Source of the DNA: Agriotes lineatus
Lineage: Eukaryota; Arthropoda; Insecta; Coleoptera; Elateridae
Assembly (NCBI GenBank): GCA_940337035.1
Contig: CALNHX010002286.1
Coordinates: forward strand, 121,182-185,181
Length of the DNA stretch: 64,000 nt
Direction: 5' to 3'
Numbering within the stretch: position 1 is the first letter of the stretch; the number at the start of each line of letters is the position of its first letter. Positions 19,226 through 30,500 of this stretch are shown here, piece by piece. The notes beneath the pieces were generated by a model that saw nothing but the letters and a program-made list of their open reading frames with translations, did no database searches and was not told the DNA's origin. A program made the position numbers and the translations under genes.

Positions 19226-20923
19226 TAGAGTTCCTATATATTAATCATTGATAAGAGTTGAGCCAACGAAGGAATCGATTGTGATTGGTTGTTATCCGCT
19301 GCGCATGCGCAGTTTCATTTAAATTGTGCCAGATTTAAGTCCTATAGTTACTATAAAAACGAGTAGTATGAGTGTCACATTTGACTGTAGACTTAACACT
19401 GATTGATGCAGGTGTATTAATTTGTATGTGTGAATATCATATTCTAAAGAGCTATAGGTACGTATATATATACAGGGTGTAGAAATGCTTTACGCACCAT
19501 AGGGATTTCAATGGTAATTTTTTCATATGAAAATATTTGCTTCCCTAATTATTTTAGAGCAAACTTGTATGGAAGTTTTTTGTAGAGAACAAAATTCTGT
19601 ATACGAGCATTTGTCATTTTACATCTCGCAAAACCGAAAATTTAAAGAAATAAAATTGCCTTGAAATTATTGAAGCATCTCAAAGCATCAACAAATTAGT
19701 TTGCTGTTTATTTGTTTGCATCTATCAAATGTAGCTGCAACCATGGCACTTATTGCACCTGATTTGCTTCCAGCATACCACCACTTCACAATTTGCACTG
19801 ATTTTTGAAAAAATAATAATTCTAGTTTATTTCATTATTAGGTTTTCTGACGTAAAATGAGAAAAATGATGGCATAAATGGATGCAGAATTGTTTGCTCT
19901 ACAAAAAACCTATTTACAAGTTTGCTCTAAAATAATTAGGGAAGCAAATATTGTCATGAAAAAATTACCATTGAAATCCCTATGGTGCGTAAAGCATTTC
20001 TGCACCCTGTATATAATTTACTTAAAAATTACTTAAGTAATTATTTCTGTAATTTTGACCTAATTTAATTACATAATGACATTTTGTTGTCGTTTTCAAC
20101 GTCAAAATGATAATATTTCATATTGACACTAGTGCTAATATGAAAATTTAGAACACAAAATGATTCATGATGCATATATTCGCACTAGTTGCAATATGAG
20201 ATTTTATATTGACACTAGCGCACAACTTCAACTAAATTTATTTACTATAAAAATTAGTATGACTCAAAGTTCCTGAAAATCTTGTATGCAAGACGTTGCA
20301 AAATTAGTGTTTTTTAAACACATGTGTTGCCCAACTCGCTAGCGCTCCTAGGACAAAATTCATGTCTAGTGTGAAAAACACTTTCATTTTGCAACTTGAT
20401 ACATAAATAGCTATTTTCTACAGTATTTGAAATGACGGACTGTTGCATTTTTGACTTCAGAAGTAGATTCAAAAGGGGCTTTATATCTATTAACGCGAGT
20501 TCCTAAACACGAGAAGCAAATAGCAGCATAGCTCAAAAATATAAGCAGAATAAATATTGAACACCTACAGGCAGAGCCCACTCTTTCATGAGAATCGGTT
20601 GGAAAAATTGCTCGAGAGTGGCAAAAGAAAACTAAACTCAAACGCTGCACCTACTGCATTTAGCAGCTGACGTTTACGTTGTCTCAACTCTTTTGCAACG
20701 ATTACATATAAAGGATCTGTAGTAGATACCTACCAGTGTAGTTTTGTAAACGCTTTAACTTTTGCCATTTTTTGACAATATCAAACTGACAAGTAATTAA
20801 ATTAATAGGATTTACGAAAAACACAACTCTGTGGCTCTTCGCTACCTTTTGTTTTTGGATCAAAAATGGCCGCTGATATGTGCGTTATCTCAAATCTTAT
20901 TTAACTGTTATATAGGAACTCTA
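19226..20923. mobile_element. DNA transposon with TAGAGTTCC termini, copy A
   Basis: The ends are TAGAGTTCCTATATA and its complement. Flanking 8-mers ATGTGACC (19218-19225) and ATGTGAGC (20924-20931) match at 7 of 8 sites. Near the left end is a perfect palindrome CTGCGCATGCGCAG (19299-19312), which contains an NRF-1/Ewg-like site. A mariner-type MITE is nested at 19471-20011; without it the element is about 1.16 kb, close to copy B at 53266-54385 (1.12 kb). No transposase could be read. The superfamily is hAT or P by duplication length. Confidence 0.72.
19471..20011. mobile_element. Mariner-type MITE, CAGGGTG family, copy 1
   Basis: It starts TACAGGGTGTAGAAATGC and ends with its near complement GCATTTCTGCACCCTGTA. 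The arms are about 100 bp and include ACGCACCATAGGGATTTCAA and TTGCTTCCCTAATTATTTTA. The TA at each end fits the TA target of Tc1/mariner. Copy 2 is at 35740-36609. Confidence 0.88.
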
Positions 20924-22712
20924 ATGTGAGCCATCCTTTCCACTGTTTTTTATGTTACTAAACATAATTAGTAATAACCCCGATTAAAGCTGTTTTAAAC
21001 ATAACAAGGTTATTTAACAACTCACTGAATGCAAGCAGGTTCCAAGCACGATAAAGGATGCTGATGAAGTGGTAAAATAAAAATCGCGTGTAAAAAGTAA
21101 TACCGTTAATTAAGCGCAGTTTTCATTTGCATCACTATCACTAATGTAGTCGTTAGTCCTACTCCGGTCCTGTAAATAATGTCACGTTTCACGCCTATGC
21201 GGAGAATTTGTCCGACAACCGGGAATATAAACGAGATATACTGCCGGCCTTTGTTGAAATATTACAGATTTCATTTTACAACGAGTTCGTTTTTTGAATT
21301 TATGAAGACAGCTCTGAACAAACTGTCAGCAGCTCCAGGAATGCCTCAGCCTCAGCAGCCCAAGCGCAATCTCTTTTGTACGCGAACCTGCAATTCATAT
21401 TAGTTTACTGCCTCTGCAGTAATCCTTGCTCTTATTACAGAACTGCAAACCCACAAGTCTTCGAACTTTAAGAAATCCTGTGATATTCGTTAGCCACAGA
21501 AAGCAGGCCATTCCTTAATAAGGACATTTTTCGCACGATCTTACGTGGGAGATCTACGATTACTGTGAGAAATAGAGCGATCCGGAAATGCCCCGCTTTT
21601 ATGTTGAAATCTCGACTAGTGCTTTATTTCCGATTCGATGCTAATTTTAATCGTTTTGGTGACGTTTATATAGCTGTAATACTGTGAAGATTGACAGACA
21701 CGCATAAAGTTTTTTTTAAAGCAATAGTTTCCTCTCTAAATCTGTGTTTTAGTCGTATACGAAATAGTCTTCCAATATTTGGAGGAATCTAGATATTAGT
21801 AAATTTAATCTCTATTCTGTAAAAAATAATTGCTCGTTAAATAAAGTAATAATTTTTATAGCCACGATTTTATATTCTACATTAATAAAACAGCTATAAT
21901 ACGAAGTGTGCTAGGAAATATGAAGCGAATAAATTGCTAGTGTATTTCTAGAATTATTTTAAGGAACTTAGTTCGATTCACAATAATCTGAAAACACCCT
22001 TCTAATTTATTGCCACTTTATAATTTAAAAAAAATTATTTAAGCTGCGACCAACAGTTACATGACCGCTGGATACTCGCTTCTTATCTATACTCAAAGGA
22101 ATTTTCAAAAATTCTGCTTTAATAAATTACTATGGAATGACTAAAGAACAATTTGTTGGATACAAATATTAACATACATATTACTACTGTTTAATTTTTA
22201 CTTAGGCTAGACACATTTTGCAAAGCATTGCTTTGCCATTTTTACAAATTTAAAATTTTTGCAACCTCTCCATCAATCGGGACCAACCGAAAGTTATATG
22301 AAGGTTTAATAAAACTGCACAACTTTTGTGCAGACAGCAAACGCTTTAGCTTAAAGAAAAATCGGAAAATTAAAAAATGTCGAGTTCGTCACGCTGGTTG
22401 GATGTAAACATGATAACTCGAGAACGATATAACATATCAGTATGATTTCTTCGCCATTTATGTGAAATACTACTGCAAATAACTGAAAATCTTTAGGGCG
22501 AGATTGATTGCTTTTTTTGTATGTGTTTGTAGCTTTGTGGGCGGGCTACTACTAATAGACGTTAAGTGGCAGCGTAGCTACTCCCATCAGTGGCCTAACG
22601 GTATTAGTATACAGGCGATTAACTCAACTAATGTCCGTCTATCTATATTTCAAGTTAAATAATATAGAATGCAGATATAATACTGCAAATATAATATCTT
22701 ATATTACACCTA
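20924..22712. other. Intron-like sequence
   Basis: No gene, RNA or repeat structure recognised in 1.8 kb. A 74-codon frame at 21179 lacks recognisable motifs. Confidence 0.4.
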
Positions 22713-23060
22713 AATTCCCCATGTCCTTTGTCGCCAAGCCTTTCTATCTTGCGCGTCTTCATCTTCGGGATTACGCTCTTCCATAGCCCTTCTAATTCCT
22801 CCATTCCAGGACCTACTTAGTCTTCCTCTTTTCTTCTTTCCTGGTGGAAACTACGTGAATACCTTCTTGGGCCATCTTTTTTCAGGCATCCTCATCATGT
22901 TACCGAACCGTTTTAATCTTCTTCTTTCTATTCTATCGACTACTGTTTTTTGCCTTCTAATTGTCTCATTGGGGATACGTTCGCGTCTTGATACCCGCGC
23001 ATTTCTACGTAGATAATCCATTTATACTGTCTTTAAGTCGTTTTTCATTGTTTCATGAAT
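22713..23060 (-). pseudogene. RTE-clade LINE, C-terminal fragment
   Basis: The minus strand reads MDYLRRNARVSRRERIPNE, then VVDRIERRRLKRFGNMMRM, RWPKKVFT and a Lys/Arg-rich tail ending DAQDRKAWRQRTWG. This is the familiar C-terminus after the RT domain in RTE/BovB-like elements (G...RMP..R.PKK). A stop follows VFT and the 5' side is missing. Confidence 0.85.
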
Positions 23061-23163
23061 TGCCTAGAGTCATAGCAAAGTACAGATCGACCAAAATTTA
23101 CCGTAGCCTTTTTTTTATTATTCGAGATGGTCTTATCCTACCCTAAAGAGTCCAAGCAGCGTA

Positions 23164-23189
23164 TAATAATAATAATAATAATAATAATA
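23164..23189. repeat. (ATA)n microsatellite
   Basis: About nine AAT/ATA units, just upstream of a foldback MITE. Confidence 0.9.
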
Positions 23190-23213
23190 TTGTCTTTATT
23201 AATATAGAATAAA

Positions 23214-23716
23214 TTATATATGTTACCGGAAATGTATGTAATCCGTCATTATGTAGAATTCCTAGGAAATGTATATAATGCCTAAAATCGTCAGGAAATG
23301 TGTGAAATAAATTTTATTATACACATTTCCTAGGAATTGTGTACATTTCCTAAACTAGAATCGGAAATGTGTTAAATTCGGGATGTTATGTCAGTAGGTT
23401 AGGTTAAATTAGGTTAGGTTAGGTTAGTAGCACTGAAAAATCGTCTCACTGCTAAGGAAAACTTCAGTTCATCTGTATTTTATTTTTCATTAATTCACAA
23501 ATTCTACAGTATAATGTTGATTTTCATACATTTCCTAGTACCATTTAGGAATTCCATACAATGCCTAGGAAATACATACATTTCCTAGGAAATGTATGTA
23601 TTAAAAAACCTTTGACTAATTATTTTACACATTTCCTAAATTGGCTCGGCATTATATACATTTCCTAGGAATTGTATACAATTCCTAGGTTTCATACATT
23701 TCCTGTAACATATACA
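23214..23716. mobile_element. ~500-bp foldback MITE with CCTAGG motifs and TTAGG core
   Basis: The ends TATATGTTACCGGAAATGTA and the complement of TATATGTTACAGGAAATGTA are inverted. Between them are a dozen or so copies of ACATTTCC or GGAAATGT, several joined as the palindrome ACATTTCCTAGGAAATGT. The centre holds TTAGG-type repeats at 23395-23427. No ORF. The motif density suggests multiple sites for a DNA-binding protein such as a transposase. Confidence 0.7.
23395..23427. repeat. Short interstitial (TTAGG)n-like array
   Basis: TAGGTTAGGTTAAATTAGG then TTAGGTTAGGTTAG: about six units of TTAGG, the usual insect telomere repeat, with one disrupted unit. It lies in the middle of the foldback MITE. 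Confidence 0.7.
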
Positions 23717-23949
23717 TAAAATACAAAATTAGAAGCAGACGAAATTCAACTCGATAGCAACAGTGCTGCCAGCTGCTCTTCCATTTAACCTGCAGACTCG
23801 GTGTTCACGCGACTTAAGATTATTTAAAATTTTGTCCAAATCTTGGTTTATGTGTTCCTTGGAGGTTGGAATTGGTACAGTGTTAAGTAAGTTAAGTGCA
23901 GTAAAGTTAAGTTAAGTTGGCGGAGCTGACATTGTAATAGGTTTAGAGT

Positions 23950-24472
23950 ACAGAAAAGCAAAAGCAAAGGCTGGAAGAATTATTAGAAAGAGATCTGAGT
24001 AATTTCATTGATTAAAAAGTAAATTAAAGATTGATGATTTGAATTTATAGAAACAGGATTGCTTAATTTCAATGGGCAAGCTGTTATATATTGCAGTAAT
24101 GTTATAGCTAAAAGAACGTTTAAAAAAGTAGTTTTGTGTGCTGGAATAGTAATTAAATCTTTCTTTCTAATATTGATATTATGAATGTCCGTTCTGAAGC
24201 GAATTTTATTGTAGAGGTACGGTGGGGCTCTTTTCTGAACAATACCGTAATACAGACATGATGCATGCAAGAACCTCCTGTTGGCCATATTTAGCCATTT
24301 CAACTCCCCAAGTTTGTGTGATATATGTTCTCGTTTTTTTTATGTTGAATATAAACCGTAGGCAAGAATTTTGAACCTTTTGAATTCTCTTAATATCGGT
24401 GCTGTCTAGGCATGGACCGTATACGGTATCACAATAGTTAAAATGACTTATTACCAATGATTCACACAGCAA
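23950..24472 (-). pseudogene. CR1/Jockey-like LINE, C-terminal fragment
   Basis: LVISHFNYCDTVYGPCLD, RIQKVQNSCLRFIFNI and then, after a frameshift near 24250, LKWLNMANRRFLHASCLYYG and APPYLYNKIRFRTDIH match the region after the RT thumb in CR1/Jockey-type ORF2 (L.HFNYC..VY......RIQ..QN.C.R.I). A further frameshift is visible near 24110. It is cut at 24472, where an RTE fragment begins. Confidence 0.85.
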
Positions 24473-24479
24473 CTATTAC

Positions 24480-24665
24480 GTTTGGCCCATGTTGAATTCT
24501 GTTTTTAATTTCTTCGACATCCAATCCCGTATTGTCCATGGTGGCACCTAAATGTTTATTTATTGTAGTACGTATTTCAAATTTCGCTTGAGAATTCGTA
24601 ACTAGATATTCGGTCTTCATTAAACTTACAGGTAGGCTCATTTCTCATGTTCTTTATATAGCCTT
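24480..24665 (-). pseudogene. RTE LINE fragment A
   Basis: The minus strand gives SLMKTEYLVTNSQAKFEIRT and LGATMDNTGLDVEEIKNRIQ, the segment after YADD in RTE-type RTs (KTEY......Y LG......G....EI..RI). A short deletion removes FKY before LGAT. It is only a short piece. Confidence 0.75.
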
Positions 24666-24689
24666 TTGATTACAAATTCCACATCGTAT

Positions 24690-25600
24690 ACATCATCATC
24701 ATCAGCCATCTTATATCCACTGATGGATGTAGGCCTCCCTCATTTGCTTCCATACCGTCCTATCTTGCGCAACTCGTATCCACTGTCTCCCTGCCGCTTG
24801 TCGTATGTCATCTGTCCACCTTTTAGGTGGCCGACCAACTGGGCGTTTTGATAGTCTGGGTCTCCATGTAATAATGTTTATAGGCCATCGCTCCTCTGAT
24901 TGTCTTGCCACGTGGCCTACCCAGGACCATTTTGCTTTTAGTATGACTTGGACGATATCTTCAACCTTAGATCTTTTTCGAATATCAGAATTTTTGACTT
25001 CGTCGCGTAGGTTGATGCCCAGCATTGCTATTTCCATTGATCTCTGAGCTACTTGAAGTTTTAACATATTCTTTTTATTCAAGGTGGTTGTTTGAATACC
25101 GTATGTTGAAACTGGTAGGACGCACGCATTGTAGACCTTACTTTTTAAACAGTTCGGGATGTTACTTTTTAGAATATAAGATAGTTTTCCAAACGCGGCC
25201 CATCCTAATTTGATTCGCCTTGTTAGTTCGGCTGTTTGGTTGTCCCTTCCAAGTTTTATAGTGTGTCCCAAATAGATATACTCGATTACGTTTTCTATGG
25301 CTTGATCTTCAATAACAATTTGTGTGTCTTCATTGCTCATTATTTTCGTTTTGGCAATATTCATCTTATTGATTCTTGATGTAGATGTGTGAGCATATCC
25401 CGTAGTTCCTCTGCCGTAGCAGGTATGATGACAATATCATCAGCATATCTCAGGGCTGCCATTTACGTTGATACCCTGACTGTCCCATTTTAATTTCTTG
25501 AAGATGTCCTCCAAGGCAAGAGTGATGAGTTTTGGCGATATCGTGTCTCCCTGTCTAACTCCACGATTTAGGGGAATTCTCTTGGTGTTGACGTTGTTAT
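24690..25600 (-). pseudogene. RTE LINE fragment B, RT palm to C-terminus
   Basis: Reading down from 25590: IPLNRGVRQGDTISPKL, then LRYADDIVIIPATAEELRDM (YADD box), then after a frameshift MNIAKTKIMSNED, YIYLGHTIKLGRD, YNACVLPVSTYGIQTTTL and the C-terminus WVGHVARQ....PVGRPPKRWTDDI. These are classic RTE motifs in order. The 217-codon part (24711-25364) is open; the palm has a small indel after INVNG. Distinct from fragment A and from the RT at 26940, which overlap it in domain coverage. Confidence 0.88.
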
Positions 25601-26939
25601 ATATTATTATGATACATGAGGCAGTGTAATTAATTTCAATAAAGAAATATTTGAAACAAATAAGCTTGGAAGAATGATATAATTAAATCTTGATTGGTGT
25701 TAAAATTTCAAACATTAATAATAAATTTAATTGAGACAATGAGAGAAGAGATTTTGATATTGATTGAATATGTTAATTTAATAGTTACAGAAAATTTTAA
25801 TAAAATACAAGCCAAGGTAACGATTGCCAAATGTGTTATAATGATAATGTGAATTGTTAAATTGTAAATAATGGATAATTTAAAATATGTAAGGGTGCAG
25901 TAAGAATAGTATCCAACAAGAACAAATTTTTGTTTAAGGGTAGTTACATAAATAAACTCAAAGAAAAATGTATAAGATATTTTGAAACGTGATATTTATT
26001 AAATAAAAATGGAAATTAGTGCAGAATTTGTATAGTTGTTTGGTTGATCAAATGGGGTTGCTATTAAGAAATCTACGAGGTATTAAAGAAGGAGTCTAAA
26101 TAATAATATAAAAAAATACTCATAATCGGTGAAGAGATTGTTAAGTGCTGCGAATTACATTTAAAGGAAACTAGAGAACGACAAAATTGGATGGAATTGG
26201 ATTTATTGACTGGCGTGTCGCATAATTACATGTTTATGTTTGACATTGATGGTTGCATCGAAATAAGGTGATTCAGCTAGAGCGGGATTTGTGGTAGTAC
26301 TACCAGAGTTGGACAACATCGGATCAGTTTGCAGAATACTGAAGGATATCTAAGAAAGAAACAAGATAAGAGCTGTTGCAGTTAGAAACTTGGAACTTAC
26401 CAGGTTTTGTTGAAGTTGAAGCTGCCGTTTGACAGAGAGATTGCAGCCGGCATCAGCAGAGGTATTGGATTTGGTTGATAGGTGTCAGGCGAGGACGACG
26501 TTGGGATCCTTTAGGAAGTAGGAGACACTGGTGTAAGGAATTGTGCGAGTGAAGCTGAATAAGTGACAAGGTTTGTTAGAAATTAATATTAAAACATTTT
26601 AAATAAAGATCAATAAGTGAAATACAATAATACAAGGCAATATTTGATTTGATGAATTGATTAATGTATAAATACAATTGTCGATACCTGGTTTGTTGAG
26701 ATTTAAAAATCAGTTTGACAGTAAACTTCATTAACTGTAATATTGACATTTAATTAATAGATAGAGATCTTGATTTGGCGAACCACCTGAGATAAGAGAA
26801 CTTGATTTATTTTTATTAAAGAATTATTGAATTTGAAAGGGCATCACATTAATAAAAGTATAGCTTCATATATCGACATCATAATAATATATTATATTGA
26901 TTACCACCTAATCGTCGAAAAAACTTAGAGTAAACAGTG
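25601..26939. other. Unassigned 1.3 kb between RTE fragments
   Basis: ATATATTATTATGAT near the left edge and its inverse near 26890 could mark the ends of an insertion. The middle (26200-26560) is less AT-rich but has no ORF or motif I recognise. Confidence 0.3.
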
Positions 26940-27500
26940 GTTGTTCGTTCATAAAAATGCCCATTCCTGCAGAGCGTCTTTTCCAGTTCTTCAGAGCCAC
27001 TTCGACGTATGCATTGAATGAAAGTAGTGACAGACTACAGCCTTACCTGAGTCCTTCAGTTGTTTTTATAGGTCTGGATAGTTGTTTTCCCATATTAATA
27101 TAGGTTATATTATCTTTCTACAGTTCTTTGATAGTTCTAATCAAATGTGTGTTCATAATCTCTTCCTTGAAATGGAATCATAGGCTTTCTCTAAACTCAT
27201 AATAGCTACGTTTACTTTCTGTTTGCAAAATTTGTCCAGAAGTCTACTTAATGTGCTTGTTAGCCTCTGTAGCATTTCGGATCTCTTCTGTTGCCTTTTT
27301 TAAACACGGTTACTACGTGTGATATTTTCCGTTCCTTGGGTAACTTGCCCAATGGACAGCATTTGCTCATTAAATTTTTAATACTTCCTTGTAAAACATT
27401 TCCTCCACCTTACGTTCTACTGGGTAATTTCATTTCTTTATTGCAAATTCTCTTTAGCCGAAGTCGTTGCACATATGGCGCGATTATGTGTTTAACATAA
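26940..27500 (-). pseudogene. RTE-like LINE, RT fingers/palm fragment
   Basis: Minus-strand traces in order: LPKERKISHVVTVFKKGNRR, DPKCYRG, KFCKQKVNVAIMSLEKAYDS, TTEGLR, GCSLSLLSFNAYVEVALKNW and RRSAGMGI. They match KKGDR.DP.NYRGI, FEKAYDS.PR and EGLRQGCSLSPLLFN.Y.E of RTE/BovB-type RTs. Q of RQG is now a stop, and a deletion follows CYRG. Not the same family as fragment B. Confidence 0.8.
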
Positions 27501-30500
27501 TATGATAACTCTTATACCACATTGAAAACACCGGTTCACCAAACAAAAAAAAAGATTGGCTTGCACCAGGTCATCTTGTTTCTATGTAATTAATTTGTTT
27601 CGAATTTTTTTTTCTAAGCTTTAAACTAGTCATCATTCTGCATTTCGCATTTACATTACATTAGAAAATGATTCTGCATTCATTATTTCGTTTGAATACT
27701 CCGTTATTCTACTTATTGCATTTTATTACATTATATAGATACCAATACTTATTGTAATTGAAATATAATACTAACCAACATTTATAAGTAGCTAATTCTA
27801 TGGCTACCGGGATTTCAGATATTTATGGCCACCCGGTAGTTTTGAGTTTTAATTCTATTCCTCCATTCTTGTGCGAATTTTTTAAGATACATATTCGCTG
27901 TCTGTCAACATCAGTATGCATGTTATATAGTTAACGTAGAACCAATAAATCAGTCGAAGAATGTAACTACTGAATGCACTTAATCTTGACGTGCATCGGT
28001 TGATTTTCCGACGTGTAAAAAAGGAATAAGAAAATGCAATCCCTGTCGTAAGTTCAATCCGCCGCAGTAAGTCGCAATTGTATTAAAACTTCGCAATTGC
28101 ATGCAATCCGAAATTGCGTGATCTTGCAAGAGGAAACCCGATAATTCTCTAAATTTTTTATCTTTGTTTGCATTGATTGACCCATATAAACTCGCGTGTG
28201 TTGTGATGCTCTGGCGAGGCCATTGCACTCGATTTTCCAACCCTTCTTTAACACTTGTCGTGAATTATGATGGGCTTTCACTTATATGAAGCTTTTAGGG
28301 CCCGAAATACGGTGATATCTGTTACTCTGTCAGAAGAAGTTTCGTTTGCAATTTTAGGGAAGCGCTTTTTTGTGTTAATATTTTATTGCGTGTATGGTAC
28401 TTGTGCTGAGAAGAATAAGATATCCCACGGCGGGATGAAGGTTAAGCATGATTGATTGATTACCTTGTCGTTGATATTGCCAGATATATTCGGCCATTTT
28501 AGTCCCAGTTTATTATGAAGAAGTCCACATTATTTTAACTTTTCCAAAATTGAAATTGATTAGATATTACTCATTTCTAATAACAAACAAAGCAATTTGA
28601 AAGCCTCACAAATGAGGATAACACACAAACTATCTCTAAACAAAACTCGATTGTTTTTATCTCGGATGTTCCGGCATCAGTGTAGTTTATTGCTTCTATT
28701 TTTCAAATAAATATTTTATGCGTGCCGTGAAGGCTGCGATTTATTCTTGGAGTCGATGAATGAGGATCAGTGGCGGTCCATTCACCATCTTATTTCAGAC
28801 TAGCTACCCCTTATTGCTGCTTTTTATAAAGCAGGGGTTTGTATTTGGATTCCTCCAATCCTTCACCGCCGAGTGAATAGAAAACGGCTAACCGAAGATG
28901 CATGGCTCACTTCTGTGAAGTGCTGTTCAAGTTTGGAAATTTGAAGGAGCACTCTTTAAGCAACTGATTTGATACGGGTTACGACTGCTGGGGATATTCT
29001 GATTTGCTAAGAAATTTTGTATTGAATTATAATCGATATTCAGTATTGCGCCTTCATTAATTTGTTGCTTAGCGAAATTAACTGTTTCTAGAATATCAAC
29101 CGGCTGCTGGTTTTATGTAGTTTCCTTTAACTGAAATTTTAGCGCGAAAAAAAAAACAATAGCACACTATAATTCGCAAAGGAAATACACTTTTATCACG
29201 ATTTTATTCAAGTGTTAAAACTCTCTGCCCCAGACATGTTACTATTCGCGTGAATTTATATAGCAAATCGACCGAAACGTTTCTCCACCATTCAGGGAAC
29301 TGTCATGAAATTTCAGCCGTTTTCATTGTCGTGTGCCTTGGTAAAGCACTATACAGGAAAAATTCGAATCTTTTGACAAAAGCAAAAATGTGGCATTCAT
29401 GTAGTGCCGACGCGACGTCTAAGAATTTTACTGAAATTCTTCAAAGAAGTACCATCAAAGATAGAATGCACTTCGGGAAGTAGCTTTCATGGAGCACTAG
29501 TTGCGCGTTATCTAAGAATAGATAGATGTATACTCCGTTTTAAGGTTTATGTGGTCAATATACAAGTTGTTTTGATCATTTCATGTTTCATTTAATTCCC
29601 ACAAGGTTAAAGTGTATAAGCGTATCAGTATATTAGTTATCACATTTTTTTAAGTGCCTCTGCTTCAATAGCGATAAAGCAGATGCATATTTCACTGGCG
29701 AGTTGATATTATTATTATTTATTACTATAAACAACTGTACAAGACTGATAATTTTTAAACAGTACAATTTCGTTGATATCTAATGAACCAAAAATATAAT
29801 CAGTGCACAACAAAATACTATTTCCGTTCTAGTTTTACATTGATTCGGTTGACAGATTAATTCATTTCTAATTCTAGATTTTCCACGTCTTTTACTTGCA
29901 TTAAATATTTCAATATTCCTGACACTGCTGCCCAGCTAAAAAAGGTGAATATGTCGAGCAAGTTTAAAGATGTTAAAGGTCGGCGACTAATTTATTGTTC
30001 TACTTACTACGATACGATGTTGTGGTGGGCATAATAAAGGCAATGCGTAATTGTTCGTTTTAATTTCAGTTTCTATGAAAACAATATAGTAAAAGTTTTG
30101 ACTTGAGTGCAGGACGCATTTTGAAAATTTTGTTTTATTTTTATCCCTTTTAGATTTGTTGCTATAGGGACAACTCATTTTATAATTTTCTATTTTTTAA
30201 ATTATATCTTTCTATGCAATTTTTATAATATTGTATACGTACAAACTATTATTTCCGAAATTATGAAATATAGCATGTACTAATAAAATGTAACATTTTA
30301 ACATCATGAAATGAAAAATAGAGGTGTGAGCATTGTCCACTAGACGCGTAGGTTTGTTTATATTTAATCCAAATTTACAATTTCAAAATGTGATCCATTT
30401 TTCTCAAAAATATTTTCAGATAACCGTATCGAAAAGAACCAGCAAATTATAAATAAAAATATGTTCTTTTAAAAAATTCGAGTTGGTTACTGCAGTAATA

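Noticed and set aside
23164..23189. CRISPR-like or satellite array
   Set aside because: It is a plain (ATA)n microsatellite without spacers.
28449..28463. ATTG tandem repeat like the LOA-type LINE tail
   Set aside because: Only three or four units and no LINE 3' UTR similarity beside it.
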